Part shown: piece after piece, positions 25,713-34,081 of the stretch
Layout of the letters: every line of letters begins with the position of its first letter
Numbering within the stretch: the first letter of the stretch is position 1
Assembly (NCBI RefSeq): GCF_000403785.1
Contig: NZ_APHJ01000021.1
Coordinates: 124,001 to 188,000, forward strand
DNA from: Gillisia sp. CAL575
GTDB taxonomy: Bacteria > Bacteroidota > Bacteroidia > Flavobacteriales > Flavobacteriaceae
Direction of reading: 5' to 3'
DNA length: 64,000 nucleotides
Position numbers and translations under genes: made by a program
The notes under the pieces: generated by a model
What the model was told of the DNA's origin: nothing
The model's database searches: none
The model's input: the letters and a program-made list of their open reading frames with translations, nothing else

Positions 25713-26717
25713 TTAGCATAGAATTGGTAGGTTAGTAATTGTTCCATCATCATCAGCTAAAATCCAGTCCTTCCCCTTAGGATAACCATGCCAGAAGTTT
25801 CGCGGACAAACTTTTATTCCTTTATTTAATAATGCTGGTTTATAGGAAAATGAGCTTTTACTGGTAATTAGTAAATCGGCGTAAACCATATGAAGAAAAG
25901 AGTCTACAGCCGTCATGTCAAGACAAAACTTTAAATTCCTAAATTTTTGAAATTCAGAAAAATCTTTTTTCTCACCCTGAGAAAAAAGATAAATTTTAAC
26001 TGGCTTCTCAGTTTCAATATTATTTAAGACCTTCATTAATACTTTTTCAAAATAAGCATTATCCTGAAAGCGCATGAGCAAATTGGGATTCTGGTTTTCC
26101 TGGCCTATAACAATATCTCCACGACGTACATGAATGGCCACATTAAATTCATTTTTTGAATAAATAAGATTATCATTCTGTCTGGAACTTGAACTATAGA
26201 ATTTCCTCTGTAAATCGTCAATTACACCATGTTGCGCACGGTAAAACTGGTCCTGTTCGGCAATAAAAACAACCTTTCTACCTTTATAAGAAGTTATTAT
26301 TTTCTCTATCACTTCAATTTCTTTGGCACTGGTTTCGTCAAAAAGAGGAAGTAAGACTTTTTTGTATCCCTGTTTTTTGACTAATTGCTTTACAGTAATT
26401 TCATTCTCTCCAAATCCCAAGAAATCTTCCCATTTTGTTGAGGAGAATGGAATATGAGCGAATTTCAATCCAAAAAATCTTGCAAACCAATAACCTGCAA
26501 TCCAATTTGCCATTTGGTGCCCAATACCTGCACCAGGATTTGGTACTGCTGAAAAATAATTATCATTATTACCTTTCACTATTCTTATATAATTGCTTAT
26601 TTTTTTATGCCAGAAGGATCTATAAATAAAAATATCCAACTTATTTTTTCGGAATAAGCGAATAGTCTTCTGCCATAGTTTACGTTTAACTTTGCTTACT
26701 AAATCCGATGAATTCAT
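25713..26717 (-). CDS. Fucosyltransferase-like protein (HxRRGD motif)
   Basis: The 334-residue protein carries VAIHVRRGDIV at about residue 195, the H-x-R-R-G-D signature shared by alpha-1,2, alpha-1,6 and protein-O-fucosyltransferases. GAGIGHQMANWIAGYWFARFFGLKFAH near residue 63 is the N-terminal glycine-rich motif of such enzymes. A later ADLLITSKSSFSYKPALLNKG matches the conserved Ser-containing motif near the donor site. gmd and fcl in the same operon make GDP-fucose, which supports this donor. The exact linkage is unknown. Confidence 0.75.
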   Translation of the reverse strand: MNSSDLVSKVKRKLWQKTIRLFRKNKLDIFIYRSFWHKKISNYIRIVKGNNDNYFSAVPNPGAGIGHQMANWIAGYWFARFFGLKFAHIPFSSTKWEDFLGFGENEITVKQLVKKQGYKKVLLPLFDETSAKEIEVIEKIITSYKGRKVVFIAEQDQFYRAQHGVIDDLQRKFYSSSSRQNDNLIYSKNEFNVAIHVRRGDIVIGQENQNPNLLMRFQDNAYFEKVLMKVLNNIETEKPVKIYLFSQGEKKDFSEFQKFRNLKFCLDMTAVDSFLHMVYADLLITSKSSFSYKPALLNKGIKVCPRNFWHGYPKGKDWILADDDGTITNLPILC

Positions 26718-26763
26718 AAAAAATACTGTATTTTAAAAATAACTATGTTACCCAAAAATTAAA

Positions 26764-28293
26764 TTAGAATCTTACTCTTTTTGAGATATTTATTGAGAGC
26801 CTTCTGAATATTAATTTCTCCTCTTCATCCAATCCGAATATCCACACACACATTAGTAAAGAAATTGTGCTAACCACTAAAGAAATACATAATCTTAAAA
26901 TTCCTTGTGAAAAAATAAAACTTGTAGAATAAGAAAGAAGGTAAGTAATCAAGAATGTAAGTATGCATGGGAAAATAACTTTTCTAATAAAATGTAGTAA
27001 AGATAGATTGCAATATTTTTTAGTGAAATATAATGTAATGCCTCCCTTAAAAAGAGCGTAAACAATAAAGACAATGTAAAGATAATAAGGAGGATATTCC
27101 ATCCAGAACAATAAATAGGAAATAGGTAAAGGCAAAATTGTCAATATAGACTGGCAAATTTGAAATAATTTTATTTTTCCAACTGCGTTAATAGAAGTTA
27201 CTAAAGTAAGGAACAATTGCTCAATAAGTCCTTTCATCAATAAAAGCTGGCAAAATATTACTGCAAAATTTGGAATATCTATTAACCATATCTTAAGTAT
27301 ATATTTTGTTTCAATTAAAAAGGGAACATAAAATATCAATAATAAAAAGAAGCCTAATTTACTGCCTATCAAAGAAGCTTTTAACATTAAACTTCTATTC
27401 CCCGCCCCTTCGCTTTTCGCTATCATCGGATTTAAAGCCCTTAACATAACATTCGCAAAAGCGCTCAGCTGACCACTAACCTGTGCTGCAATTCCTTGCG
27501 CTGCATTTATAGCTGTGCCAAAGAAAATATTTAGTACTATTCCTTGCCCATAATTGGCCACAATACTTGTAGAGGAACCTGCAAAAGACCAACCGGCAAA
27601 ACTCGTCATTTCCCTAAACAGCGGTTTGTTATAATATTTTTTTATACCTATTTCTACTTCCTCATATTTTTTATGACAGTAAACTTGCCTTACTATAAGC
27701 AATACAACAGATAAAGAAGCCATAAGCAATCCGTAAGTCATCAATTTATCATAAGGAGAAAAAGAAAGGTATATCGCTATAGCCAGTTTTAAAACTACTT
27801 CTATAATCCTTAGAATAGCAACCAGGAGCATATTTTCATGCGCATTAATTACCGCGTCGTAAGGAACAGAAATTATAGTAAAAAAAGTGCTTATTATAAG
27901 GAACTGGAAAACATCTTTAGCTACATCAATACGGTCGGGCTCTATATTTAGAAACCCACTAAATAAAAAGTAACTACATCCATACAGGAATATTACAACT
28001 ACAACAGCAACCCCTATATGAAGAAGGAGACTTATATTAAAAATTTGCTTTTGTTTTATCTCTACTCCTTCACCCTGGGCATAAGACATGAATCTTTGGG
28101 AAGCGGAAGCCATTGCTGTATTTAGAAAAGTAAGCATCGCGATGGCACCACCAACAAGATTAAATACGCCAAAATCCTTAATTCCTAAGGAAGATAGGAT
28201 AAGCCTGGTGGTATAAAGTGAAACAAATACCGTTATGGCCATCTGGACATATAGAAATGCGGTATTTTTAGCTACTTTGTTAGCCTGGCTCAT
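26764..28293 (-). CDS. wzx: Wzx-type oligosaccharide flippase (MOP superfamily)
   Basis: The 509-residue inner-membrane protein has about 12-14 helices. It starts with the MOP/RfbX-like N terminus MSQANKVAKNTAFLYVQMAITVFVSLYTTRLILSSLGIKDFGVFNLVGG. This is typical of lipopolysaccharide/exopolysaccharide flippases, which move undecaprenyl-linked repeat units across the inner membrane. Together with the Wzy-like gene it defines a Wzx/Wzy-dependent route. It lies about 55 bp downstream of the UDP-glucose dehydrogenase gene. Confidence 0.9.
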   Translation of the reverse strand: MSQANKVAKNTAFLYVQMAITVFVSLYTTRLILSSLGIKDFGVFNLVGGAIAMLTFLNTAMASASQRFMSYAQGEGVEIKQKQIFNISLLLHIGVAVVVVIFLYGCSYFLFSGFLNIEPDRIDVAKDVFQFLIISTFFTIISVPYDAVINAHENMLLVAILRIIEVVLKLAIAIYLSFSPYDKLMTYGLLMASLSVVLLIVRQVYCHKKYEEVEIGIKKYYNKPLFREMTSFAGWSFAGSSTSIVANYGQGIVLNIFFGTAINAAQGIAAQVSGQLSAFANVMLRALNPMIAKSEGAGNRSLMLKASLIGSKLGFFLLLIFYVPFLIETKYILKIWLIDIPNFAVIFCQLLLMKGLIEQLFLTLVTSINAVGKIKLFQICQSILTILPLPISYLLFWMEYPPYYLYIVFIVYALFKGGITLYFTKKYCNLSLLHFIRKVIFPCILTFLITYLLSYSTSFIFSQGILRLCISLVVSTISLLMCVWIFGLDEEEKLIFRRLSINISKRVRF

Positions 28294-28347
28294 TCAAAAC
28301 CAATTAGAATATTAGATGCAAGAAAAAGTAGTTTAGAACTCATTTTT

Positions 28348-29742
28348 TTAATTCCCAATGGCGTAATACTCAAAACCTATTTCTTTCATTCTCTTTTGAT
28401 CGAGAAGTTTTCGTCCATCAAATATAAATGCCGGTTTCAACATATTCTCATAAATCTTTTTCCAGTCTAAAGATTTAAACTCATCCCATTCAGTTAGCAC
28501 AGCAATTGCATGAGAATTTTCGCAGGCAAGAAAAGGAGTTCTAACTACCTTTAATAATTTACGGTTTTCAACCTCACTTCTTGTTCCAATATAATCCAGA
28601 TCTGCATAGATCTGTTCTTCGGTTACTTTTGGATCATAAACAACAATCTCTGCCTGTTCATTCAACAAATAATCGGCAACATAAATTGCTGCAGATTCCC
28701 TAGTATCGTTGGTGTCCTTTTTAAAGGCCCAGCCTAATAAAGCTATTTTCTTTCCTGAAACGGTATTGAATAGTGTTTTCACAATATTGGCTGCAAATCT
28801 TCTTTTTTGATGGTCGTTCATTATGATAACTTGCTCCCAGTAATCGGCTACTTCATTAAGCCCATAACTTTTAGCGATGTAAACCAGGTTTAAAATATCC
28901 TTTTGAAAACATGAGCCTCCAAAACCAACAGAGGCTTTTAAAAATTTAGGACCTATCCTGGAATCCATCCCTACAGCTTTGGCTACTTCACTTACATCGG
29001 CACCAGTCTTCTCACATAACTCGCTCATCGCATTTATGCTAGAAACTCTTTGAGCAAGGAAGGCATTAGCAGTTAATTTTGATAATTCTGATGACCACAC
29101 ATTAGTAGTCAATATCTGCTCCTTAGGAACCCATTCAGCATATACATCTACCAGTGCCTGCATAGCATCTCGGCCTTCTTTAGAATCCATATCTCCTCCA
29201 ATAAGTATTCTATCCGGATTATGCAGATCTTCTATAGCAGTACCTTCTGCTAAAAATTCGGGATTAGAAAGAATTTGATAATTTACTCCATTACCAGTAT
29301 TATCGAGAATATTCTTTAAAGCTTGGGCAGTTCTTACTGGCAAAGTAGATTTTTCTACTACAATTTTATCTGTAGTAGAGACGCGGGCGATCTGCCGAGC
29401 ACATAATTCGATATATTTTAAATCGGCAGCCATGCCTTTTCCAATTCCGTAGGTCTTGGTAGGTGTATTCACCGAAATAAAGATCATTTCTGCTTCAGCT
29501 ATAGCTTTATCAACTTCCGTAGAGAAGAAAAGATTTCTTCCTCTTGCTTCCTTTACAACATCTGCTAAGCCCGGCTCATAAATAGGTAAGTTGTCGAGAT
29601 CTTCATCATTCCAGGCAGCGATTCTTTTTTCATTAAGATCTACAACCGTAACGTTGACTCCCGGGTTCTTCTGAGCTATTACCGACATTGTTGGTCCTCC
29701 AACATAACCGGCTCCTATACAACAGATATTCTTAATCTTCAT
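28348..29742 (-). CDS. ugd: UDP-glucose 6-dehydrogenase, animal-like subtype
   Basis: Oxidises UDP-glucose to UDP-glucuronate with two NAD+. The 464-residue protein has the N-terminal Rossmann motif [12 protein letters not shown], the conserved block [25 protein letters not shown], the catalytic-cysteine motif [11 protein letters not shown] and the C-terminal [15 protein letters not shown]. Motif wording such as KNLFFST-like [30 protein letters not shown] and [11 protein letters not shown] closely follows animal UGDH rather than bacterial TuaD/Ugd, as I recall those sequences. It supplies glucuronate to the repeat unit and lies between fcl and the flippase gene. Confidence 0.95.
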   Translation of the reverse strand: MKIKNICCIGAGYVGGPTMSVIAQKNPGVNVTVVDLNEKRIAAWNDEDLDNLPIYEPGLADVVKEARGRNLFFSTEVDKAIAEAEMIFISVNTPTKTYGIGKGMAADLKYIELCARQIARVSTTDKIVVEKSTLPVRTAQALKNILDNTGNGVNYQILSNPEFLAEGTAIEDLHNPDRILIGGDMDSKEGRDAMQALVDVYAEWVPKEQILTTNVWSSELSKLTANAFLAQRVSSINAMSELCEKTGADVSEVAKAVGMDSRIGPKFLKASVGFGGSCFQKDILNLVYIAKSYGLNEVADYWEQVIIMNDHQKRRFAANIVKTLFNTVSGKKIALLGWAFKKDTNDTRESAAIYVADYLLNEQAEIVVYDPKVTEEQIYADLDYIGTRSEVENRKLLKVVRTPFLACENSHAIAVLTEWDEFKSLDWKKIYENMLKPAFIFDGRKLLDQKRMKEIGFEYYAIGN

Positions 29743-29776
29743 TTTATTTACTGATTTCGCTGATTAAAGCGGATAC

Positions 29777-29800
29777 CACGGATTTGAGCGGATTGCGCAG
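29777..29800 (+). repeat. Solitary copy of the CACGGATT repeat
   Basis: A 24-bp segment matching the left inverted repeat at 30812-30835 at 19 of 24 positions by eye. It lies in the 62-bp gap between ugd and fcl. Related GGATT/GATTA words surround it (29756-29806). Confidence 0.6.
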
Positions 29801-29804
29801 ATTA

Positions 29805-30755
29805 CTATATTTTAACTTCTTTGAATTTGTCCTGATTATTCAAAAACCATTGATAAGTTTTTTGAATCCCTTCTTCTAGATCAGTCGAAGCTTTCCAACC
29901 GGCATCTTTCATTTTGTCTACATTCATCAATTTACGAGGCGTACCGTCTGGCTTGAAACTATCCCAGATAATTTCACCTTTATGACCTACAACTTTTTGA
30001 ATTGCCTCTGCCAGTTCTTTTATCGTAAGGTCTTTTCCAGTCCCTATATTGTATAGGTGCTCGGGTAATTTATTTTCCAAGGCAAAAACAACAGCATCTG
30101 CCATGTCATCCACGTTTAAAAATTCCCTCATAGGGCTTCCACTACCCCATAGTTCGACAGGTTTATTATCGCTGTTCTTAGCCTCGTGAAATTTGCGGAT
30201 CATCGCCGGAAGTACATGAGAAGTCTTTAAATCGAAATTATCATGGCTTCCATATAAATTGGTAGGCATCAGGCTTACATAATCTTTTCCAAATTGTTTT
30301 CTAATCGCTTCACAAGCCTTTACTCCTGCTATTTTAGCTATCGCATACCATTCATTGGTAGGCTCCAGGCTATCTGTAAGCAAATATTCTTCCTTTAACG
30401 GTTGGGGAGCCATTTTAGGATAAATACAGGAGCTACCAAGGAAAATAAATTTGTTTACTTCTGATTTATGAGCAGTATCTATCAAGTTATTTTGGATCTG
30501 TAAATTCTCCATTAAGAACTGATAAGGATATTCGCTGTTTGCCAGGATGCCTCCAACTCTCGCTGCAGCATCTATAACTACCTCAGGCTTTTCTGCTTCG
30601 AAAAACTGATTTACTGCTGTTTGATCCCTAAGGTCCAATTCTTTACTGGTCTTCCCTAAAAGATTAGTATACCCCTTGGCTGTAAGAGCTCTCCAGATAG
30701 CAGCGCCTACCATTCCACGGTGACCTGCTATGTATATCTTTGATTCCTTATTCAT
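29805..30755 (-). CDS. fcl: GDP-L-fucose synthase
   Basis: Converts GDP-4-keto-6-deoxymannose to GDP-L-fucose (3,5-epimerisation and NADPH reduction). The 316-residue SDR enzyme has the nucleotide motif IAGHRGMVGAAI, AARVGGILANSEYP, the LGSSCIYPKMAPQPL block with the active-site Ser and Cys, and Y-x3-K in NEWYAIAKIAG. The C terminus LMNVDKMKDAGWKAST is typical. It follows gmd in the pathway, although a TIR-flanked GxxExxY gene now separates the two. Length is standard. Confidence 0.96.
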   Translation of the reverse strand: MNKESKIYIAGHRGMVGAAIWRALTAKGYTNLLGKTSKELDLRDQTAVNQFFEAEKPEVVIDAAARVGGILANSEYPYQFLMENLQIQNNLIDTAHKSEVNKFIFLGSSCIYPKMAPQPLKEEYLLTDSLEPTNEWYAIAKIAGVKACEAIRKQFGKDYVSLMPTNLYGSHDNFDLKTSHVLPAMIRKFHEAKNSDNKPVELWGSGSPMREFLNVDDMADAVVFALENKLPEHLYNIGTGKDLTIKELAEAIQKVVGHKGEIIWDSFKPDGTPRKLMNVDKMKDAGWKASTDLEEGIQKTYQWFLNNQDKFKEVKI

Positions 30756-30811
30756 ATTAATTTTACGTTTTGCCTGATGTCTTGACCGTTGATCAAATCT
30801 TCTTCTGATTA

Positions 30812-30835
30812 CACGGATTAATGCGGATTACGCGG
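30812..30835 (+). repeat. Left terminal inverted repeat of the GxxExxY cassette
   Basis: A 24-bp segment beginning CACGGATTAA and ending GATTACGCGG. The reverse complement of 31284-31307 matches it at 21 of 24 positions, with both 10-base ends identical. It is followed by further GGATT-type words up to 30870. Confidence 0.75.
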
Positions 30836-30896
30836 AATGTTTACGGATTTAAAAAATGATTCCGCGGATTGGTTCTATTGATGAGGCGTATTGGCT

Positions 30897-31283
30897 CTAA
30901 CTGTGAGTCGTGTTGACAAAACGTTTCCACTTTAGGCTTTTTTCTCCAAAATTAATTAGCAATCCAACTTCTTTATTTGTTGCCTTTAGATAATTGATGA
31001 CCTGACTCTCCAGATTCTTATTTAAGAAAGAAACTGATTTTATTTCCAGGATGATCTTTTCGTAACACACGAAATCGGCTATAAAATATTTGCTTAATTC
31101 AGAGCCGTCGTAGAAAACTTTTAGCTTTTTCTGAGTTTCGAAAGGTATTTCTTCTTTTTTCAATTCTCTCCTCAAAGCCTCTTCATATACGGACTCTAAA
31201 AATCCACTCCCCAAATTTTTATGAACAGTCATACACGCACCGATCACCTTGTAAGTTTCTTCTTCAAAAAGTAATTTACTCAT
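30897..31283 (-). CDS. GxxExxY protein (PD-(D/E)xK nuclease-like fold)
   Basis: The 128-residue protein has the family's naming motif in GFLESVYEEAL. It also has a PD-(D/E)xK-like core FIADFVCYEKIILEIKSV, where the Asp and the E-x-K could form a metal site. These proteins are common, scattered singly through Bacteroidota genomes, and their function is unknown. The gene lies between gmd and fcl, where it has no pathway role. Inverted repeats bound it and the right one touches the ATG. It is probably a passenger of the insertion rather than part of sugar synthesis. Confidence 0.88.
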   Translation of the reverse strand: MSKLLFEEETYKVIGACMTVHKNLGSGFLESVYEEALRRELKKEEIPFETQKKLKVFYDGSELSKYFIADFVCYEKIILEIKSVSFLNKNLESQVINYLKATNKEVGLLINFGEKSLKWKRFVNTTHS

Positions 31284-31307
31284 CCGCGTAATCTGATTTA
31301 ATCCGTG
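31284..31307 (-). repeat. Right terminal inverted repeat of the GxxExxY cassette
   Basis: On the minus strand it begins CACGGATTAA and ends GATTACGCGG directly before the ATG of the GxxExxY gene. Compared with the left repeat, three central bases differ. Confidence 0.75.
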
Positions 31308-31318
31308 AAATGTTTTAT

Positions 31319-32431
31319 TTATTCAAAGTAGTTTAAAATATTATATCCTCCTTCTTGCAAATGCTGCTCTTTCTGCATCAATTGCACATCACTCTGCATC
31401 ATGTCTTTTACAAGGTCTTGAAGATCATATTCCGGGGTCCAGCCCAGTTTGGTATTTGCTTTTGTGGCGTCACCAATAAGCAATTCCACTTCTGTTGGTC
31501 TAAAATATTTTGGATCTACCGCCAAAACTTCTTTCCCTTCTTCCAATTGGAATTCAGGATTGCTACATGATTTTACATATGCCTTCTCGTCTACTCCTTC
31601 TCCTTTAAATTCAAGTTCTATCCCCACTTCTGCAAAACTCATTCTAACGAAATCTCTAACAGGAGTTGTCTTTCCGGTAGCGATCACCCAATCCTCAGCT
31701 TCTTCGGCCTGAAGGATCATCCACATCATTCTTACATAATCCTTAGCATGACCCCAATCTCTTTGTGCATCTAAATTTCCTAAATAAAATTTATCCTGTA
31801 ATCCTAATGCTATACGGGAAGTAGCTCTGGTGATCTTTCTGGTCACAAAAGTTTCCCCTCTAATTGGTGATTCGTGATTGAATAATATTCCATTACATGC
31901 ATACATTCCATAGGCTTCACGATAATTAACCGTGATCCAATAGGCGTACATTTTTGCAACTGCATAAGGACTTCTTGGATAAAATGGAGTAGTTTCAGAT
32001 TGCGGCACTTCCTGTACCTTTCCATATAATTCTGAAGTGGAGGCTTGATAAATTCTAGTCTTCTTTTCTAAACCTAAGATCCTAACCGCATCTAAAATTC
32101 GCAAAGTTCCCAATCCATCTGCATTTCCAGTATATTCCGGAATTTCAAAGGATACGTGAACATGACTCATTGCAGCAAGATTATAAATCTCATCCGGCTG
32201 AATTTGCTGGATAAGACGTATTAAATTGGTACTATCTGTCATATCTCCATAATGAAGAATAAAACGTTGGTTTTCTTCATGAGGATCTTGGTACAAATGA
32301 TCTATTCTATCTGTATTAAATTGCGATGCTCTTCTTTTTAAACCATGAACAACATATCCTTTCTTCAAAAGGAATTCACTTAAATAGGCACCGTCCTGTC
32401 CTGTTACACCTGTAATTAATGCTACTTTCAT
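31319..32431 (-). CDS. gmd: GDP-mannose 4,6-dehydratase
   Basis: First committed step from GDP-mannose to GDP-fucose. The 370-residue SDR enzyme has the motif [35 protein letters not shown], the catalytic Thr and Glu in [13 protein letters not shown], and Y-x3-K in [15 protein letters not shown]. The block [19 protein letters not shown] follows, and the C terminus carries [16 protein letters not shown]. Length is normal. It lies 3 bp downstream of the cupin gene. Product and GxxExxY position fit an interrupted manC-cupin-gmd-fcl set. Confidence 0.97.
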   Translation of the reverse strand: MKVALITGVTGQDGAYLSEFLLKKGYVVHGLKRRASQFNTDRIDHLYQDPHEENQRFILHYGDMTDSTNLIRLIQQIQPDEIYNLAAMSHVHVSFEIPEYTGNADGLGTLRILDAVRILGLEKKTRIYQASTSELYGKVQEVPQSETTPFYPRSPYAVAKMYAYWITVNYREAYGMYACNGILFNHESPIRGETFVTRKITRATSRIALGLQDKFYLGNLDAQRDWGHAKDYVRMMWMILQAEEAEDWVIATGKTTPVRDFVRMSFAEVGIELEFKGEGVDEKAYVKSCSNPEFQLEEGKEVLAVDPKYFRPTEVELLIGDATKANTKLGWTPEYDLQDLVKDMMQSDVQLMQKEQHLQEGGYNILNYFE

Positions 32432-32434
32432 TTT

Positions 32435-32776
32435 TTACTCTCTATTATAATCGTCTTCAATTCTTATGATATCGTCTTCGCCAAAATATGTCCCATGCTG
32501 AACTTCCACAAATACTAAAGGTTCATTAAATGGGTTCTCTATTCTATGTTTTGCGCCTAGAGGAATTATTGCCACTTCTCCCGTAGAATAATCTTTAATT
32601 TCACCATTTAAGGTGATTCTTCCTGTTCCATTTACCATAGTCCAAACTTCTGCTCGTTTATGGTGATATTGATAGGAAAGTCTTCCACCTGGATTTACTT
32701 CTATTCTTTTAACTTTGTGAGTATCTGCATCTTCCAACACCCAATACTGTCCCCAAGGTCTTATGTCGTGTTCCAT
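32435..32776 (-). CDS. Cupin-domain mannose-6-phosphate isomerase-type protein
   Basis: The 113-residue single-cupin protein matches the C-terminal domain of bifunctional mannose-1-phosphate guanylyltransferase/mannose-6-phosphate isomerase. It shows RPWGQYWVLED, KVKRIEVNPGGRLSYQYHHKRAEVWTMVNGTGRITLNGE and IIPLGAKHRIENPFNEPLVFVEVQHG, with His, Glu and a later His for metal binding. Here it is encoded separately, 2 bp after the nucleotidyltransferase gene. It probably interconverts fructose-6-phosphate and mannose-6-phosphate for GDP-mannose synthesis. Activity as a free domain is inferred. Confidence 0.88.
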   Translation of the reverse strand: MEHDIRPWGQYWVLEDADTHKVKRIEVNPGGRLSYQYHHKRAEVWTMVNGTGRITLNGEIKDYSTGEVAIIPLGAKHRIENPFNEPLVFVEVQHGTYFGEDDIIRIEDDYNRE

Positions 32777-32778
32777 AC

Positions 32779-33780
32779 TTATTTTATTAGTGGAGAACTA
32801 GCATCCTCCAAGATTTGATAAACTTCTTTCACTTTTTGAGAGGCTTCTTTAGTCAATACTAGATTTGCATCTGGAGTACAAACAAGGATGGAGTTTTCTA
32901 AGCCAACAAAGGCTGTGTATTTATCGCTTCCAATTACCATATTTCCAGCTTCATCTACAGGTTGTCCATTTTCTTTTAAATGATCATATACAGCTTCAAA
33001 GCTCCCCATGTCATTCCACTCAAAGCAAGACTTAACTACTTTTATCTTCTCACTATGTTCCATCACTGCATAATCTATGCTCACAGAAGGAATTGCCAAG
33101 GAGGCATTTAGATCTAAAAGTGCATTTTCTGATACTTGCCATGCCTCTAAAGATTTATTATAAACTTCCGGTGCATATTTTTTTAATTCTTCCAAATAGA
33201 CTCCCGCCTGAACACAAAACATCCCGCTATTCCAAAGAAAGTTTCCGGCTTCTATAAAATTACAAGCATCTTCTTTGTTCGGTTTTTCTCTAAACGATAA
33301 CACCTTCTCTGCATCATGCTCGATATAACCATATCCAGTTTCAGGTTTCGATGGCTCTATTCCAAAAGTCACAATGGAACCTTCTTTTGCTAACTCTATA
33401 GCTCTTTCTATAGATTTGGTATATTCTTCACCTTCTTTGATGATATGATCTGCAGGGGTAATTAGCAATATACTTTCTGGTGCTACAGCAAAAGCTGCAA
33501 AAGCAATTGCAGGAGCCGTATTACGTGGAGTAGATTCTACAATATTGGTATAATCTAAAACGTTCAGCTTTTTTAAACTAGCCTCTGAAAGTTCCGTGTT
33601 TTGTTGATTCCCAACCACAACAAGGCCATTTGAAAAAGCCGAATTTCGTTGAACAGCTAGTTCAAATAAAGAATTGTTAGAAAAAAGTTGAAGATATTGT
33701 TTAGGCCGTGATTGCCTAGAAAGGGGCCATAATCTGCTCCCAACGCCTCCGGTAAGGAGAACGTGAATAATTTGTTGCAT
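32779..33780 (-). CDS. manC: Mannose-1-phosphate guanylyltransferase
   Basis: Makes GDP-mannose from mannose-1-phosphate and GTP. The 333-residue protein has the nucleotidyltransferase signature VLLTGGVGSRLWPLSRQSRPKQYLQLF. It also has the metal-site region ILLITPADHIIKE, TFGIEPSKPETGYGYIE and FREKPNKEDACNFIEAGNFLWNSGMF. The C-terminal isomerase cupin present in many ManC/AlgA proteins is absent here and occurs as the next gene. It is the first enzyme gene after a 300-bp leader with its own promoter. Two GAAAGTAGG-CTAA repeats (33785-33817) precede the start. Confidence 0.95.
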   Translation of the reverse strand: MQQIIHVLLTGGVGSRLWPLSRQSRPKQYLQLFSNNSLFELAVQRNSAFSNGLVVVGNQQNTELSEASLKKLNVLDYTNIVESTPRNTAPAIAFAAFAVAPESILLITPADHIIKEGEEYTKSIERAIELAKEGSIVTFGIEPSKPETGYGYIEHDAEKVLSFREKPNKEDACNFIEAGNFLWNSGMFCVQAGVYLEELKKYAPEVYNKSLEAWQVSENALLDLNASLAIPSVSIDYAVMEHSEKIKVVKSCFEWNDMGSFEAVYDHLKENGQPVDEAGNMVIGSDKYTAFVGLENSILVCTPDANLVLTKEASQKVKEVYQILEDASSPLIK

Positions 33781-33784
33781 GTTA

Positions 33785-33817
33785 GAAAGTAGGCTAATCT
33801 TTTGAAAGTAGGGCTAA
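33785..33817 (-). repeat. Tandem 13/14-bp direct repeat just before manC
   Basis: GAAAGTAGGCTAA at 33785-33797 and GAAAGTAGGGCTAA at 33804-33817. On the transcribed strand both show a TTAGC-type box. A third TTAGC occurs near 33846-33851. Confidence 0.6.
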
Positions 33818-33856
33818 CAAAAGAATGAAAAATAATAAATTTAGGATGCTAATCTC

Positions 33857-33894
33857 ACGGCTTCGCCGTTCTAAGTCCCATTTTTTGGGCTTAG
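33857..33894 (-). promoter_or_regulatory. Two tandem hairpins in the exopolysaccharide operon leader
   Basis: In transcription order: a hairpin of CTAAGCCCA / TGGGACTTAG with one bulged base and an A5 loop (33871-33894), then ACGGC-GAA-GCCGT (33857-33869). They lie between the promoter near 34007-34034 and manC at 33780, directly downstream of the UpxY-like gene. UpxY/RfaH-type regulators act on such leader RNA or DNA, so this is a plausible target. The hairpin structures are visible; the function is inferred. Confidence 0.5.
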
Positions 33895-34006
33895 GTAATC
33901 TGTTTATTTAATTTCCTTTTTTATAGTAAAAGGCAAAACTATACGTATTTACATCAAAACTATTACGGATAACCGCAATATAAAAAGACATGATTTTTTA
34001 AGTCGG

Positions 34007-34034
34007 CAAATCTATATTTTAAATGAAGAATCAA
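34007..34034 (-). promoter_or_regulatory. Promoter of the manC-to-wzc exopolysaccharide operon
   Basis: On the minus strand TTG (34032-34034), spacer of 17 bp, TAGATTTG (34007-34014): a good match to TTG-N17-23-TAnnTTTG. It lies just after the stop of the UpxY-like gene and would give a leader of about 220 nt before manC. Confidence 0.6.
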
Positions 34035-34081
34035 CTATTGTTAAATGTTAAATATTTTAACTTTTAAAGCTATTTATCAAC

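Larger units (their letters stand above)
30812..31307 (-). mobile_element. Putative 496-bp single-gene cassette with terminal inverted repeats
   Basis: A small gene (GxxExxY protein) is flanked by 24-bp inverted repeats that match at 21 of 24 bases. The right repeat ends exactly at the start codon. The unit interrupts the gmd-fcl pathway pair. No transposase is encoded and no target-site duplication is obvious. The mobile nature is inferred from the repeats and the misplaced gene; decayed transposon ends or a regulatory palindrome are alternatives. Confidence 0.45.

Noticed and set aside
31449-31712. Open frame on the plus strand inside gmd
   Set aside because: Antisense shadow of the well-supported gmd frame.
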